Of a stretch of DNA of 64,000 nt, positions 21,575 to 33,279 are shown piece after piece; within the stretch, counting starts at the first letter, position 1; each line of letters starts with the position of its first letter. Position numbers and translations under genes: made by a program. The stretch spans positions 35,882,082 to 35,946,081 of the forward strand of contig JAKSZU010000009.1 of assembly GCA_026018925.1 (NCBI GenBank). The letters run 5' to 3'. This DNA is from Tupaia tana (lineage: Eukaryota; Chordata; Mammalia; Scandentia; Tupaiidae). The notes beneath the pieces are model-generated. The model did not search any database and had not been told where the DNA came from. It saw only the letters and a list, made by a program, of their open reading frames with translations.

Positions 21575-22699
21575 TCTGGTCACTTTATCTAGAGACAGCC
21601 TTGGCTCGTCAAGCCCAAGTGATTTTCTGTACCCTATGGATGGTTAGTTGATTCAGTTGGGAATTCTTCATTGGTGCTCTAAGGAAGACTGGGTTGCATG
21701 CTTAATTCCTCATCAAGGGTCTCTCCTTCTGCTTCCATCCAAGGCCACAGACTCCCATATGTTGGAGCAGGGCCCATATAATGAGGCGGGATTTTCTTGA
21801 GATTCTGGTCTTCATTATTTCTACATGACGGAGCCCTTTGTGGCTGCCTTTCTGCTCCAATGCCTGCACCATCTCTGGCACCACCTCCCTCTTCTACTTC
21901 CCAGTGGTTTCTTGCTATGTACCATCAGAGCCTTTTTCTCTGGCCTTGATTATCCTGAAAGTCAAAAGCATAAGACTCAACCCAAACCAAAGTATCTCAT
22001 GCCTTTATTTCAGGCTCTGGCTCCTGCAACAAAAGACTATTAGCTGTACATACCTCCCCAGGCTTCCTCAGAAGCCATCAGCCCTCTAATTTCTCATGTT
22101 ATCAAATCTTATGTCTGATGTATCAGAGGAATCTTGGCACCATTCATAATGATGTGTCTGCTAAAGAGTGCAATTATGACAGCCAAACTCCTAAGCTCAT
22201 AAATTGAATTTAAGATAAGAAAAAGAAACTGAAGTAAAACTAAAACAAATACTGTGTTTCAGACAAATGTTTCTTTAGCACAGGAGGTATTAAATATCTA
22301 AAGGATTCCTCCATGGTTATAGTAAAAGATTACTCAAAAATAATTAAGATGTGGATGAAGTCAATGTGTTCTTTGCTAACTCCACATTTTTAATTCTAGA
22401 CTGTATTAGCTTTCAGCTCTGAAAGATGAAATCAACACAGTAACACTTCTTTCTCAATCTGCCCACTTTACAATTTTCCTTTTTCCTTTTATAAAGTTAA
22501 CATTATGTTCTAAAGCATAATTCTCACATTTGTTTAGTCTAGGGTCTATATTCCCCCTAGTACTTTTACAAGAGTTTCTATAGGTTTTTATTTTTTTAAG
22601 CTCACCATGTGATTCTGATGCTTAGCAAGGGTTGAGAACTGCAGCTGCTTTAGGGCTATCAGGTGAGGACTTTTTCTCTTTCTCTCTTTTCTTTTCTCT

Positions 22700-22700
<1 letters not shown>
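21575..22700. other. Unique intergenic sequence
   Basis: Complex sequence without recognised gene. 22530-22650 ends accatgtgattctgatgctt and gggttgagaactgc, a likely MER5 remnant. Frames of 60-83 codons near 21700-22090 overlap on both strands and are not supported. Confidence 0.45.
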
Positions 22701-22706
<6 letters not shown>

Positions 22707-22730
<24 letters not shown>

Positions 22731-22935
22731 GTTTTTCCCATAGAGTGTGCATGCCTACCAAAGGGAGAGAGAGAAATCCCTCCCAGGGGGTTTGGTCACA
22801 CCATAATCCCTTATTCAGTCTCCTCTTGGGATTTTGGGCGTGCATGCACATGTGCCCAGTGTGATTTTTCAAGCTGCCAGGTCTAGAACTGTAGTAGGCC
22901 ATGTGGGAATCTGGTGCTTTAGCCACCATGGCCCC
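22707..22935 (-). mobile_element. tRNA-derived SINE, older, antisense
   Basis: T24 tract, then tttcccatagagtgtgcatg, ctcccagggggtttgg, gccaggtctagaac and ccatgtgggaatctgg. The CT run is much shorter than in young copies. Confidence 0.9.
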
Positions 22936-23197
22936 ATCTTTTCTTTTCTTTTTCTTTTTCTACAGGAAATTTCTAAATTATAAAATTCAGAAGAATTTGC
23001 TCTAGGACTGTGAGATGTTTTTAGTGAAGAGCCAAGTTTTTATATAAGAGGGAAAAGCCTAGCTGTCTTGCATTCTAGGTGACAGAGACAAGTAGGAATA
23101 GAAATGGCTTATAACATGCAGATTTTAAATTAGTCTACACAGATCAAATCCTCTGTAGAGTATAATAGCTGCCTCCTAAACTGTACATATTATAAGT

Positions 23198-23387
23198 CAG
23201 TGGTTTTTAAAGTGTAGTCCTGAGGCCAGCAGCATCAGTATCACCCAGAAATTAGTTAAAAATGTACATTTTGGAGTTCCACTATCCCAGACCTACAGAA
23301 TCAGAAACTTAGGGGTAAGGCACAGCAATCTGTGTAGTAAGACTTGCAGGGCATTCTGGTGCACACTCAAGTTTGAGAACCACTAGG
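23198..23387 (-). mobile_element. MER5A DNA-transposon fossil (hAT-Charlie)
   Basis: Begins cagtggtttttaaagtgtag, then ccagcagcatcagtatcacc, cagacctacagaatcagaaa and gcaatctgtgtagtaagac, and ends caagtttgagaaccact. This is the full-length MER5A order with matching terminal inverted repeats. Confidence 0.85.
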
Positions 23388-23394
23388 ATAGAAA

Positions 23395-23745
23395 ATCAAA
23401 GCGTGGTTCATGGACCAGCCATACCAACATTACCTTAGAACATGTTAGAAATGTAAAATCACAGGCCCCAGCCCAGAACTACTGTATCAGATCTGCATTT
23501 TAACAAGACTTCCAGGTGTTTCACATACATATTCACATTTGAAAAATATCACTATATCTAGGTCAGTGGTTAGCTTAGTTACCTTACTTTAGCTGCACTT
23601 ATAGAATCAGCTAAGCAGCTTTAAAAATATGAATGTGCAGACCTCACCTAGGAACAATTCGATTAGAATCTCACAAGTTAGGGCTGGATGTAAGTAGTTG
23701 CTACAGCTCATCAGGTGATTCCAATGTGTAGCTAAGGTTGCGTAC
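23395..23745. mobile_element. Two further MER5-like fossils in series
   Basis: 23395-23560 (gtggttcatggaccagcc; ctgcattttaacaagacttc) and 23570-23745 (gtcagtggttagcttag; caggtgattccaatgtgtag) each follow the MER5 plan at low identity. With the copy to the left they form three successive elements. Confidence 0.5.
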
Positions 23746-23954
23746 CCTTTGTCCAGGCTGTGACTCTTTTAGCCCTGCTTTTACAATAGTTACCACTCTT
23801 CTGTCTCCTTCCAGGAATTTATTGATCGTGCACATTTACTGATTCCATTCTTTCATCTCCCTGCCTTCTATTAAGTATTCTGCGTTAAAGAAAAGTCAAA
23901 ATAGAGAGTGAGTCCAGCACCCAGTGAGGTGGAGCAGCCAGCCAGGGTTCCCAA

Positions 23955-25096
23955 TGTGATTAATTAAATGTGAGGGAGTCTGATGTAAGAATTTGTGATG
24001 AATCATCATGTAAATATGAAGGAGTCTCTAAAGAAGATGGAGATGGATTGAAATGTGTATGCCATTTTCAGTGCCAAACAAATTACATCCCTGTCTATGG
24101 AACAAATGGGGACACTTATCAAAATGAATGCCTTTCTCAGAAGGGCTACTTAAAAGCACCAGAAAGAGATAACAGTAATAACAAGAGGACCATGCTACTC
24201 TGGTAATGGCTCTGGCTCTGGAGAAGGTGAAGGTCAGGGGCTAAAGGTCACAGAAAACACTCCAAGTGAGAACCTTGTAAATACAAAGCTGAATGTGAGG
24301 AAGCGGCACAAAATACTGGGTGTGTATATAATACAGATTGGAGTGGATTATGTTTTAACCACCCGTGTATCCTTCTGATGGGAGATCCTATAACAATCAC
24401 AGTTTTGTTTGAGAAGCATTTTGTGTAAAGAAAGAACAAATTGATATAAGGCATCTTGGCTATTGCACAGGCAGAGATGACTAGTTTGTTGGAAAAGAAA
24501 GATGATAGACTTTAATATTGATGAGATGTGAAAGAGACAGAGAAAGGCAGAGAGAGAGATACAAGCACCCCCAAAGGGGTCTTCATGTAGCAATCCTCTT
24601 CCAGCCTCAGCCAGCCAGGATCATGGTCAAGTGTACATGGCTGGTGCATACAGGGAGACCTTGGAACCTGAACCTGGACCTTCCCATGTGGCCTCAACTT
24701 TACAGACAGCATTGTGTCACCCCTGCATTAATGCTAGTGATCAAAGAGAAGATGTTTATATTGGAAACCATATGCCTTGCCCTGAAAACCTCAATGGTTA
24801 TGGCATCCATGGAAAAAGTCAATTTATCTATTCTACTCAGAAAGTTTCTTGTAGAGGTGAATCTGGTTACACTGGACAGCATTGTGAAAAGAAAAACTTT
24901 ACTATTTTGTGTAGTGCCAAGCAGGCAAAAGCTCACTCTTGTTCTCATTGCAGCAATTATTGAAGCTATAATGATTGCCATTATAGTAGTAATTGTCATG
25001 TGCATAACAAGAAAATGTCTTCAAAACAATAGAGGACGTTGACAGAAGCAAAATCTAGGTCATTTTACTTCAGACACATCATTCAGAATGGTTTAG
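23955..25096 (+). pseudogene. TMEFF1: TMEFF1 retropseudogene, 5'-truncated and SINE-interrupted
   Basis: Intronless copy of TMEFF1 (tomoregulin-1), a type I membrane protein with two follistatin-like modules, one EGF-like module and a short tail. It begins near the LNVRESDVRICDESSCKYEG segment, so signal peptide and N-terminus are missing. The first follistatin module is readable to 24206, with cysteines lost (GVS, PVY). The second (24262-24470) has stops and frameshifts. After ASDQREDVYIGNHMPCPENL come the EGF-like part (24777-24893; CRC is now CRG) and a transmembrane segment in another frame (VLIAAIIEAIMIAIIVVIVM). MCITRKC and GHFTSDTSFRMV follow, with the original stop at 25094-25096. An older SINE splits it at 24535-24725. 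It has several stops and frameshifts, so it is non-functional. Confidence 0.93.
24535..24725 (-). mobile_element. Divergent older SINE inserted in the TMEFF1 retrocopy
   Basis: Sequence foreign to TMEFF1 between the segments for DVKD and ASDQRED. It has a GA-rich run (gagacagagaaaggcagaga), a C/G centre (acccccaaaggggtc), gatcatggtcaagtgtacat and a head near ccttcccatgtggcc. In sense it has the same core order as the main family. Confidence 0.8.
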
Positions 25097-25579
25097 ACTG
25101 ATGACTTTTATATGAACACTGACCATCTTGTATACATTTAATATGTATTTTTTAAAGAATGGAAGTATTTATTTCAGAGGCCTTATTTTTGGACATTTTT
25201 AGTGCAGTACTGTTGAGTCCTATTTAGAATATTCAGCTACAATAGCTTTGGACTATGTAGTAGTCTTTGTTGTAATTTTTAAATATGGAAATTTGTTTCA
25301 TGAATTTGTACCACATGGTATTCTAAGACTTGTTCTTTAACCATGGAGCATACTATTTTTGCAAATATGAACTACTTCACGAATGGTTATAAAGTCATAC
25401 CCATCACTTCCACAATGACCACAGCAAATGACCAAGCATGAATTAAAGGTAAAGATGTTTACAGATTACTTTTCTAATTTCTAAAAAATTAGAAGACACT
25501 GTGTTTAAATTGTTACTTAAATGTTTTTGAGAGTTAGTAACCAATTTTTTAGATACTGCCTATTACATGAACTATAAAG

Positions 25580-25610
<31 letters not shown>

Positions 25611-26195
25611 TGTGTGTATGAGGGTGAGCGTTAAATGTAAGATATTTAAAAAAATATAAGGACTGGAATTTGATTATTCCTCTATTGGAAAAGTAATTCT
25701 AATAGTTCAAAAAAGTATCTGGTAGTAATAATGGAACAAATCACTGAAAAGTAGATTTAAATATTGTGGAAATAGGCTATTTAGCAGATTGGAATAAAGC
25801 CTACTCTACCAGTTAAAATACTCTAATACACATTCATTGTTAAAGAAAATCTTTGTTTTAACATTTATAAACAAATTGTATCAGTGTTTGTGAGTAAAAT
25901 GTAAAAATGATTGTTAATGCTTGGCGTTCTTCAAATGAGATTAAAAACTATCTAAGACATCTATCCAAATTTCTCTAGTAGTAATAGTTCATTAAAAGAT
26001 TGTTGGTGTTTAAAGATCTGAAGTGTGAGTAGAATGAATTCAGCTGTTTAATATGAAGTTTAGATATTCAAAAGTATTCATGTAGAATTTAAAGAATATG
26101 TTCAAAATTAACTACTAATTTTAATATTTGGTTTGGTAAAGCATGGTATAATATAATATTTTTTTACTATATAAAAAAGAAAAAGAAAGAAGTGG
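25097..26195 (+). other. Probable TMEFF1 3'UTR remnant
   Basis: Directly follows the retrocopied stop codon and lacks repeats except the CT/GT run. An A-rich stretch at 26173-26191 (aaaaaagaaaaagaaag) may be the decayed tail of the copied mRNA. The extent is inferred. Confidence 0.5.
25578..25618. repeat. (CT)n(GT)n microsatellite
   Basis: CT units followed by GT units. In the TMEFF1 3'UTR-like region. Confidence 0.9.
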
Positions 26196-26414
26196 AGGAC
26201 AGTTTAGACATATCTCAAGGTCAACTGCCCATGATCATATAACCAAAACTTAAGTCATCCTGATTTCCCTGAAATACTATCTCTATAAATGAAATCCAGC
26301 ACATAAGCTTTATGTCCTTATCAGCATGATTCAGTGACATTAAAGAAATTGGCTTTAACGGCAAATTTGCTTAAACAGCTTGTTTTAAAACCGTCAGCTA
26401 AGTTAGGATTCCAG

Positions 26415-26699
26415 GAGCCAACAGGGGCATAGTGGTTAAAGCTCTGGACTCCCACATGGTTGACCACAGGTCAAGTTCTGGACCTGGTGGTTTGAAACTC
26501 ATGCTGGGTGCTTATGCCTGTGTGCGCAAAATTCTGAGAAAAGAGAAGGGATTGCCACGTAGCCATCCCTGTGGTGTGTGCAAGAGTGCAAGAGCCCTAG
26601 TACCAAAAAAAAACACAAACAAACAAACAAAAACAAAAACAAAAACAAACAAACAAACAAAAACAAAAAAAACAAACAAAAAAAACTCTAGATAGATAG
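26415..26699 (+). mobile_element. tRNA-derived SINE, shortened body and long (AAAC)n tail
   Basis: Head gagccaacaggggcatagtgg and B box remnant ggtcaagttctgg. The CT-rich run is almost absent (gtgtgcaagagtgcaagagcc). The tail is about 90 bp of AAAC units. Target-site duplication agttaggattccag at 26401-26414 and 26700-26713 is perfect, so the insertion is readable despite the decayed body. Confidence 0.92.
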
Positions 26700-26714
26700 A
26701 GTTAGGATTCCAGT

Positions 26715-26865
26715 GCATAATATCTAGCAACCTTGCAAATGATAAAAGCACTTTCAGGTGAACCTAGGGATCCCAACCTGGGCAGTCAGTCATGTGGCTT
26801 CCAGCACTGTGATCCCATATGCTACAGATTGCACCTTCTATTTTTGATGTAGGCTTTTATCACTA
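26715..26865. other. Short unique spacer
   Basis: Non-repetitive junction between the SINE and the long antisense L1. Confidence 0.4.
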
Positions 26866-26869
26866 TACA

Positions 26870-29800
26870 ACCCCCTCTTAGAACTGCTTTTGTTGCATCT
26901 TATTAAGTTTTGGTCTGCTGCATGTCCATTTTCATGTGTCTCAAGATGTTTTCTAATTTTAATTGTATTTCTCCTTTTAATCATTCTTAGCAACATATTT
27001 CTAATTTTCATGCATTTGTGAATTTTCTAAAACTCTTCCTACTTTCATCCCACTGTGGTTGGAAAATATACTTGATATGAGTTAGTTCTTTTTACATTTG
27101 TTCAGGCTTGTTGTATGAACTAATATATGACCTATCCTAGAGAATTTTTGGTGTGCACTTGAGAAGAATGTGCATTCTGCTATTGTTGGATGGAATGCTG
27201 TGTATATTATTGTTAGGTCTATTTGGTCTAAATTGTAGTTTAAGTCTGATATTTCTGTACTGATTTTCTGTTTCAATAATATGTCCATTGCTGAAAGTGA
27301 GATATTGAAGTTATTATTATAGTATTATGGCTTAACTTTCCTTTCATATCTATTAATATTTGCTTATATATTTAGGTGCTTTGATGTTCAGTGTATATAT
27401 ATTTAGCTTTGTTATAGTCTCTTAATGACTTGACCCCTTTATCACTATATAATGATTTTCTGTCTCATTTTATTATTGTTTACTTAAGGTCTATTTATTC
27501 TGATGTAAGTATTGGTCTCCCTGTTATCATTTTGTTACCATTTGCATGTAGTATCTTTTTCCATATTTTCACTTTCAGTCTATGTGCATTGTCCTTAAAG
27601 CTAAAGTGAGTTTCTTGTAGGCAGCATATAATGAAATATTTTCTTTCTTTTTAAGCTACTCAGCCACTCTATGTCATTTGATTGAAGAATTTAATTTATT
27701 TACTTTTAAGGAAATAAGTGCTAAGTAAGGACTTGTTAGTGCTATTTGTTCATTGTTTTCTGGTTGTTTTGTAGATTCTTTGTTTCTTTCTTCCTCTGTT
27801 GATGTTTTGCTTTTAATTAGGTGGTTTCCTCTAGTGGTTTCCTTTGATCCCTTACTTTTTATCTTTTGTGTATCTACTACAGATTTTTGCTTTGTGGTTA
27901 TCATAAGGCTTACAAAAAAACATAACAAGCTATCTTAAACTGCTAGGGAATGAACTTTGATCGTATTTTTAAAACCTCTACACTTTTACCCCTGTTTAAA
28001 ATTTTTGATGTCACAATTTATATCTTTATAGTGTGTATTTGTTAATGAACTATTGTTGCTATTATTATTTTTGATAGCCTTCTTTTCAATCTTTATATTA
28101 ATAGTGTAAGTGATTTATCTATTACTATTAATTACAGTATTCTGAATTTGAGTGTGTACTTACTTTTAGCAGTGAATTTTATGCTTTTATATGTTTTTGT
28201 CTTACTAATTAGCATCCTTTTTCTTTTAGCCTGAATTCCCTTTAGCATTTCTTGTAAGACAAGTCTGATTGTGATGAACTCCCTCCACTTTTATTTGACT
28301 ATGACAGTCATTATCTTTCCCTCATTTTTGAAGGACAGCTTTGCTGGGTACATCCAGCTTTGCTTGCTTGGCAGTTTTTCACTTCAGGACTTATAATAAA
28401 TTATCCTACTCCCTCTTGGCCCCTAAAGTCTCTGCTGAGAAATCTGCTGCTAGCTTTATTTGAACTCCCTTATATAATATTTACTTCTTTTCTCTTGCTG
28501 CTTGCAGATTCTCTCATTTTCTTTGATTTTTGACAGTTGGATTATATGTGATTCGTTGTAGTATTATTTGGATTGAAACTGAATGGATACCCTTTACCTT
28601 CTTGTACGTAGTACTTAATATCTTTTTCCAAATTTGAAATGTTTTCTGCTATTATTTTTACTCCCTTTTTTTATCCTTTGTTTTCTTTTCATCTATAAAC
28701 TCTTATAACTTGAAAATTTGCTCTTTTGATGCTGTCCCATAAATGCCACAGGCTTTCCTTTTTCCTTTTCATTCTTTCTTCTTTTTACAACTTTGGGTGT
28801 ATATTTTCAAATAACTTGTCTTTGACTTCACAGTACTTTTCTTCTGTTTGATCAGTTCTTCTTTTGGTGTTTTCTATTGCATTTTCATTTCATTCACTGA
28901 ATTCCTCAGCTCCACAATTTCTGTTTGATTTTTTTAAAAAACTAATCTCCATCTCTGTTTAATTTCTCATTTGGCCATTTATTGTTTTTCTGATTTCATT
29001 GAATTGTTTCTCTCTCTCTTCTTTTTCTTTTGAAGTTTGCCAAATACCCTTAAAAATTACTTTTAATTCTTTGCCAGGCAGTTTGTATTTCTTCTTTTGA
29101 GGAGGGGAATGGGGACTAGTTGCAGGAAGATTACTGTGTTCTTTTGGTGGCATTTAATATACTTGGATTTTCAAGTTTCTTGTTGTGTTACGTTAATATA
29201 TGTACATTTGAAATAATAGGGACTTATTCTAGTCCTTGCATACTGCCTTTGTCTGGGAAAATCCTTCAGTCTCCTGTCTGGAGATTCTTGGTAGGCTTTT
29301 TGGTATGGTCTTACGGCAAGCATGATTCTTGCATCTTTGGGAAAGTTGGTATGGTATCTGGGTCAGCATCAGCATGCCTGGCATCTGGATTTGCAGGGTT
29401 GAACCTGAAGCCTGTATCTACTGGGGTGAACATTTTGATTGATATAGTCCTTGATTCTGACTCTGTAGTGATACTGCCAGGCATTAGGATGGACTTGATG
29501 CTCAGGTCCACTGGGACAGACCTAGAGCCTTAGTTCACAAGTGCTGGCCTTGTGCTGGGGTGCACTTGGAAGGTGGAACCACTGGGGACAATCATTGTGC
29601 CTGAGCCCATTTAAAGCCTGAGTCTATCTGAGTGGATGTGGGTTTTGTATCCAGGGAAGATAGCCTGGATCCTGGGTCTGTAGGAGCTTTGTTGGACTCT
29701 CAGTCCATGAGGTCTGACCTGGCATCAGGGTCTACCAAAGTGAGCCTGGTCCCTGAGTCTTTTGGTACAGGCTTGGACTTTGGGTCCTCTGGGGCCTGGT

Positions 29801-31200
29801 TCTATAGAGACCAGCTTTGAGGCTAGGATCTGCCTAGTACTTGTGCTGGCACAAAACCTAGGTCTATAAAAAGCACATCTGGAACCTAAAATAGATTGCC
29901 TAGCACCTAGAGCCACTGGAGCCGGTGGCCATAGGAACTAGCCTGAGGCCTGTATCTGCTGATATTGGCCTGGAAGCTGGTATACAGATAGTGTCCCAAA
30001 GGTCATAGGGCATTGGGAGCTGGCCTGAGACCTGAGTGCAAAAGTGAAGTCCTGGAGCTTGGGTCCAAGGCAGCTAATCAACTGCTTGGGCCTCCTGAGA
30101 TAGGACTGGACCATGGATCTGCTAGAACAAACCTGGAACATGGGCATGGTAGAACATAGGCCTGCAGAGGTCAACTTGGAAAGTATGGCATTGTGGATTG
30201 CTCTGACATGGGCAGTCCTAAAGTCAGTATCTCTGGGTGCCTACTTTGTTTCTGAGGCCAGAGATGATGTGCCAACAATAGGGCATGTTAAGGCCTGGGG
30301 CTATAAGGGCTGGCTTGGCAAATATAGGTAATCCTGTATCCTCTATTCACAGTGGCTAGCTTGGAGGCTGGGCCTGGATCCTGTATCTATAGGATACTTG
30401 TCTAAAGACTGGAACAATTTAGGCTCATCTGGTGCTGAGGTAGGCTTGCAGCCTGGAGCTATGGGTGCCAATCTGGTGTTGAGGCTAGTCGAAGGGTTAG
30501 ATCAGATGGAGCTGACCTGGCTCTGGAACAGAGCTAGAGCCTAATTCTGTAGGTGTTGGCCTGGTGCTTGGGCTGGTCTACTGTAGGGGCCATTGAGTGT
30601 AGCTTCAAGCTAGGGTAGGCCCAGAGAAGGAGTCTTCTAGGAAGGCCTGGAGAATGGGATATGGGATTCTGTTTGATGCCAGGGCACAAATGGAGGCTCA
30701 GTCCCCCAGTACTGGCCTGGAACCTGGGGCTGCAGGGGCTAGCCTAGCACTGGGTGAGCCTGGAGTCTCTATCTGCAGAGGTCAGCCTGATGACAGGCTG
30801 AGGGTGTCAGCAAGATCAAGCCTGCCTTGAAGCCCTAGAGCCCAGGGTTGTGAGGGATTGCCTGGCCCTGGGTATACTGGGACAGGCCTGTTTTTGCAGT
30901 CCAATGCAAAGTCTTTGCTCACTTTACTCTTTTTTCCCAAGAAGATGGTATTTTTCTCTGTGCTATGCTACTTGGGGTTGGGAGATAGGTGACATAGATA
31001 ATGTAAAACTCCTTCCTACCCTCTTTATGTGTCTCTTCTTGTTTCTGTGCTATACTCAGGTGTTGTAATCTCTCACTTGGTCTCCTTAGCTCTAAAGAAG
31101 TAAAGTCTGGTCTAGATAGTTGTTCAAACTGTTTCTGCAGGGAAATGAGTGCTAGAGAGTAATAGTTTGCCATTTTTCTGGCCCATTTCATTAATTATTG
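26870..31200 (-). mobile_element. Old L1, antisense: 5' part of ORF2, ORF1 and 5'UTR
   Basis: Reads as a reverse-complement L1M element in continuous order. ORF2 N-terminal phrases lie at 26880-27700 (cttagaactgcttttgttgc; cacttgagaagaatgtgcat; gccactctatgtcatttgat). The ORF1 region spans about 28240-29150 (tttagcatttcttgtaagac; aggacagctttgctgggtac), including an ORF1 N-terminal remnant MPPKEHSNLPA at 29153 and EKQFNEIRKTI. A repeat-rich 5'UTR ends near 31195 (caagaagatggtatttttct; aacctcttcc-like leader). The 3' half of ORF2 and the 3'UTR are missing. Many stops; no coding capacity. Confidence 0.85.
29340..30890 (-). repeat. Degenerate tandem repeat in the L1 5'UTR
   Basis: About 1.5 kb made of variants of a roughly 25-50 bp unit with the themes ggcctggagcctgggtct and gcagggctggcctgg. 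It is distinctly more GC-rich than its surroundings. Internal repeats of this sort are known at the 5' end of old mammalian L1 families. Confidence 0.8.
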
Positions 31201-31204
31201 TATC

Positions 31205-32137
31205 CATAGTCCCTCTCCCATTTTTAGCATTCTGTAAATAGTGGTTGAATGAAAGAATGAGCATCCACATTTATATGCATAACAATATGTACTTCAAGGC
31301 TATAATTTAATCAAACACTCCCTTAGTCCCTATGAATTATTTGAACCATGCATTTTTTCTAGTTGCATAAGAATTATTATAAGTGAATTGATATATAATA
31401 ACAGTAGGGATAAATATCAAAGACTGGATTAAAATGCAACCCTTGGTATAAGTCTCTAAAGAATCTTTCTGAGTTAATTCTGTAGAATTTTATACTAGTT
31501 ATAAAGAGCTACCTCATACCCTTGCTACATGGGCACATATATAATCTTGGGCTAGATCATAAGCCTTTTAAGGGAAAAGAGCATATATAAATCAATTCCT
31601 TATCTTTAACCCTATAGCACAATGCCTCAAATATATGAGATGCTCTTTATATATGTAATAGGTTCTTTTCTTAACCACAATGTTTTCAGGGAAAGATTCT
31701 GTTTCCTCATCTGTTCAATGAAGGGTTGAACCCAACCATTTCTAATGCCTTTTTGGCTCTTAGTTTCTATGATTCTATATGCGATATACCTTCAAAACAT
31801 ATATCTCTTCTTTGAAAGGCTTTCTTTGACTTAAACTATAATAAGTTGGAAGCATTGCTACTTAATTCTTAACAAAGAACGTTTTGTTAAATTGTTAAAA
31901 ATTAGCAACTGTCTGAGATGTCAAGCTGAGTGTAATAATGAGCCGAGTTAAAAATAATTTAATGAATTCATGCATCCTTTTAACACATATAATTTAGAAG
32001 GGGCTAAAAATGACTTCCATGAAAATGGACCATGCTAAAAAAATTCCTACCACAAAACTGCTAATATTTCTACTTTGTTAGATTAGACCTATACTCAATT
32101 ACAATGACATAGCAAAAGAAATAAGTTTTATTTTTAA
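31205..32137. other. Intergenic sequence with possible MIR remnant
   Basis: 31690-31790 (gtttcctcatctgttcaatg, then ggctcttagtttctatgatt) resembles a MIR 3' part. The rest is AT-rich and unrecognised. Confidence 0.45.
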
Positions 32138-32147
32138 ACTTACTCAG

Positions 32148-32404
32148 TTTTTTTTGTTTGTTTAGTTTTTGCTACGGGGCATGTGCATTCACAGGAAAGA
32201 GATAGAGACACAAATAAAGTGAGAAATCACCCCCAAGGGGGGTTGGCCATGCTACAATCCCTTCTCTGCCATCCTCATCCTGGGATTTTGGGCATGCACA
32301 CATGTACCTGGCATGACTTTGAAGCCACTGGGTCTGGGACACAAACCACAGTTAGCAGTGTGGGAGTCCAAAACCTTAAACACCATGCCGTCTGCTGGCT
32401 CCAG
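32148..32404 (-). mobile_element. tRNA-derived SINE, middle-aged, antisense
   Basis: gtttttgctacggggcatg, acccccaaggggggttgg, cactgggtctgggacac and head gtctgctggctcc. Target-site duplication cttactcag at 32139-32147 and 32405-32413. Confidence 0.92.
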
Positions 32405-32414
32405 CTTACTCAGA

Positions 32415-32808
32415 TTTCAAAAATCTGAGTTTGAGCCTGATTTACCTTCACACTTCCAAAACCTCCATTTCAGATGCTAAACCATTATTTCATTAAAATC
32501 TGTTTTCTCTTCAGTTTTGTCATGTTAGGTTTTACTCTCATTCTCTACTAATCCTCTGACCTATGGGCAACATTCAGGACTAAAATGCTGAGATCTCATT
32601 GCAGTTCTGCAATAAGGACCCACTGACCAAACGTTCTCTTCTAAGCCTCTCTTGCCCCAAAGGTAGAATCTGAGACATTTCCAGGACCAGCTTAATTCTT
32701 ATTCTCTATCATCTTGTTAGGGAGAACCAGAATTTCCCTCATTCCATTAGAAACAAGAGTATGAACTACATGTTCACCCTCCAGCTATTTTGTTAAGACA
32801 TGGAATAA
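32415..32808. other. Unique intergenic spacer
   Basis: No gene or repeat recognised. Confidence 0.45.
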
Positions 32809-32810
32809 TC

Positions 32811-33058
32811 AAGCCAGCCCTCTAGCCCAGTGGTTAAGGGAAGCTGGGTCCTATATGGCTGACCACAGTTTGAGTCCTAGCCGCAGGCTGTTTGGAAGAC
32901 ACATTGGACATGTATACATGTGTGCCTCAAATACTAGCAGGGTGGAGAAATGGAGGAGAAGAGATTGTGGCGTGACTACACCTCGTTGGGGGAAAGGGTG
33001 CTTTCTCTTTCTTGTCTCTGTAAACCACAAGGCTTACTCCAATAACCATAAGAAAAGC
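32811..33058 (+). mobile_element. tRNA-derived SINE, old
   Basis: aagccagccctctagcccag, ggttaagggaagctgggtcc, ggctgaccacagtttgagtc, ggagaagagattgtggcgtg and ctacacctcgttggggg. A family copy with a degraded tail. Confidence 0.85.
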
Positions 33059-33084
33059 TAAATATTTTCTTTCTATGTAAAAAC

Positions 33085-33275
33085 TCATTTCATCCTCACT
33101 GTAATCCTAACAATTATTTCTATTATTTTATTATTAACTCCATTTTACAGATGTAGAAACTGAGACTCAGAAATAGGAAGTGATGTACTTTAACCTGTAG
33201 GTATACAGACTATACTCCACCACGCTGCTCTAATCTAACATCAAAGCTTATTTTCTTAACCATTATCTCTGTTAT
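33085..33275 (-). mobile_element. MIR remnant
   Basis: cctcactgtaatcctaacaa, ccattttacagatgtagaaa, ctgagactcagaaa and ccaccacgctgct follow the MIR core order in the orientation usual for antisense copies. Confidence 0.65.
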
Positions 33276-33279
33276 AAAT

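Noticed and set aside
24518-25042. 174-codon open frame as a live TMEFF1-like gene
   Set aside because: It starts inside an antisense SINE, then reads TMEFF1 in the wrong frame until the transmembrane part. The real relic has frameshifts, stops and lost cysteines.
29120-29533. 137-codon frame at the L1 5' end
   Set aside because: Lies on the strand opposite to the L1 and within its repeat-rich 5'UTR; chance opening due to the repeated GC-rich unit.
29340-30890. CRISPR-like or satellite array
   Set aside because: Units are degenerate, without constant repeats and unique spacers, and sit in order within an L1 5'UTR in a mammalian genome.
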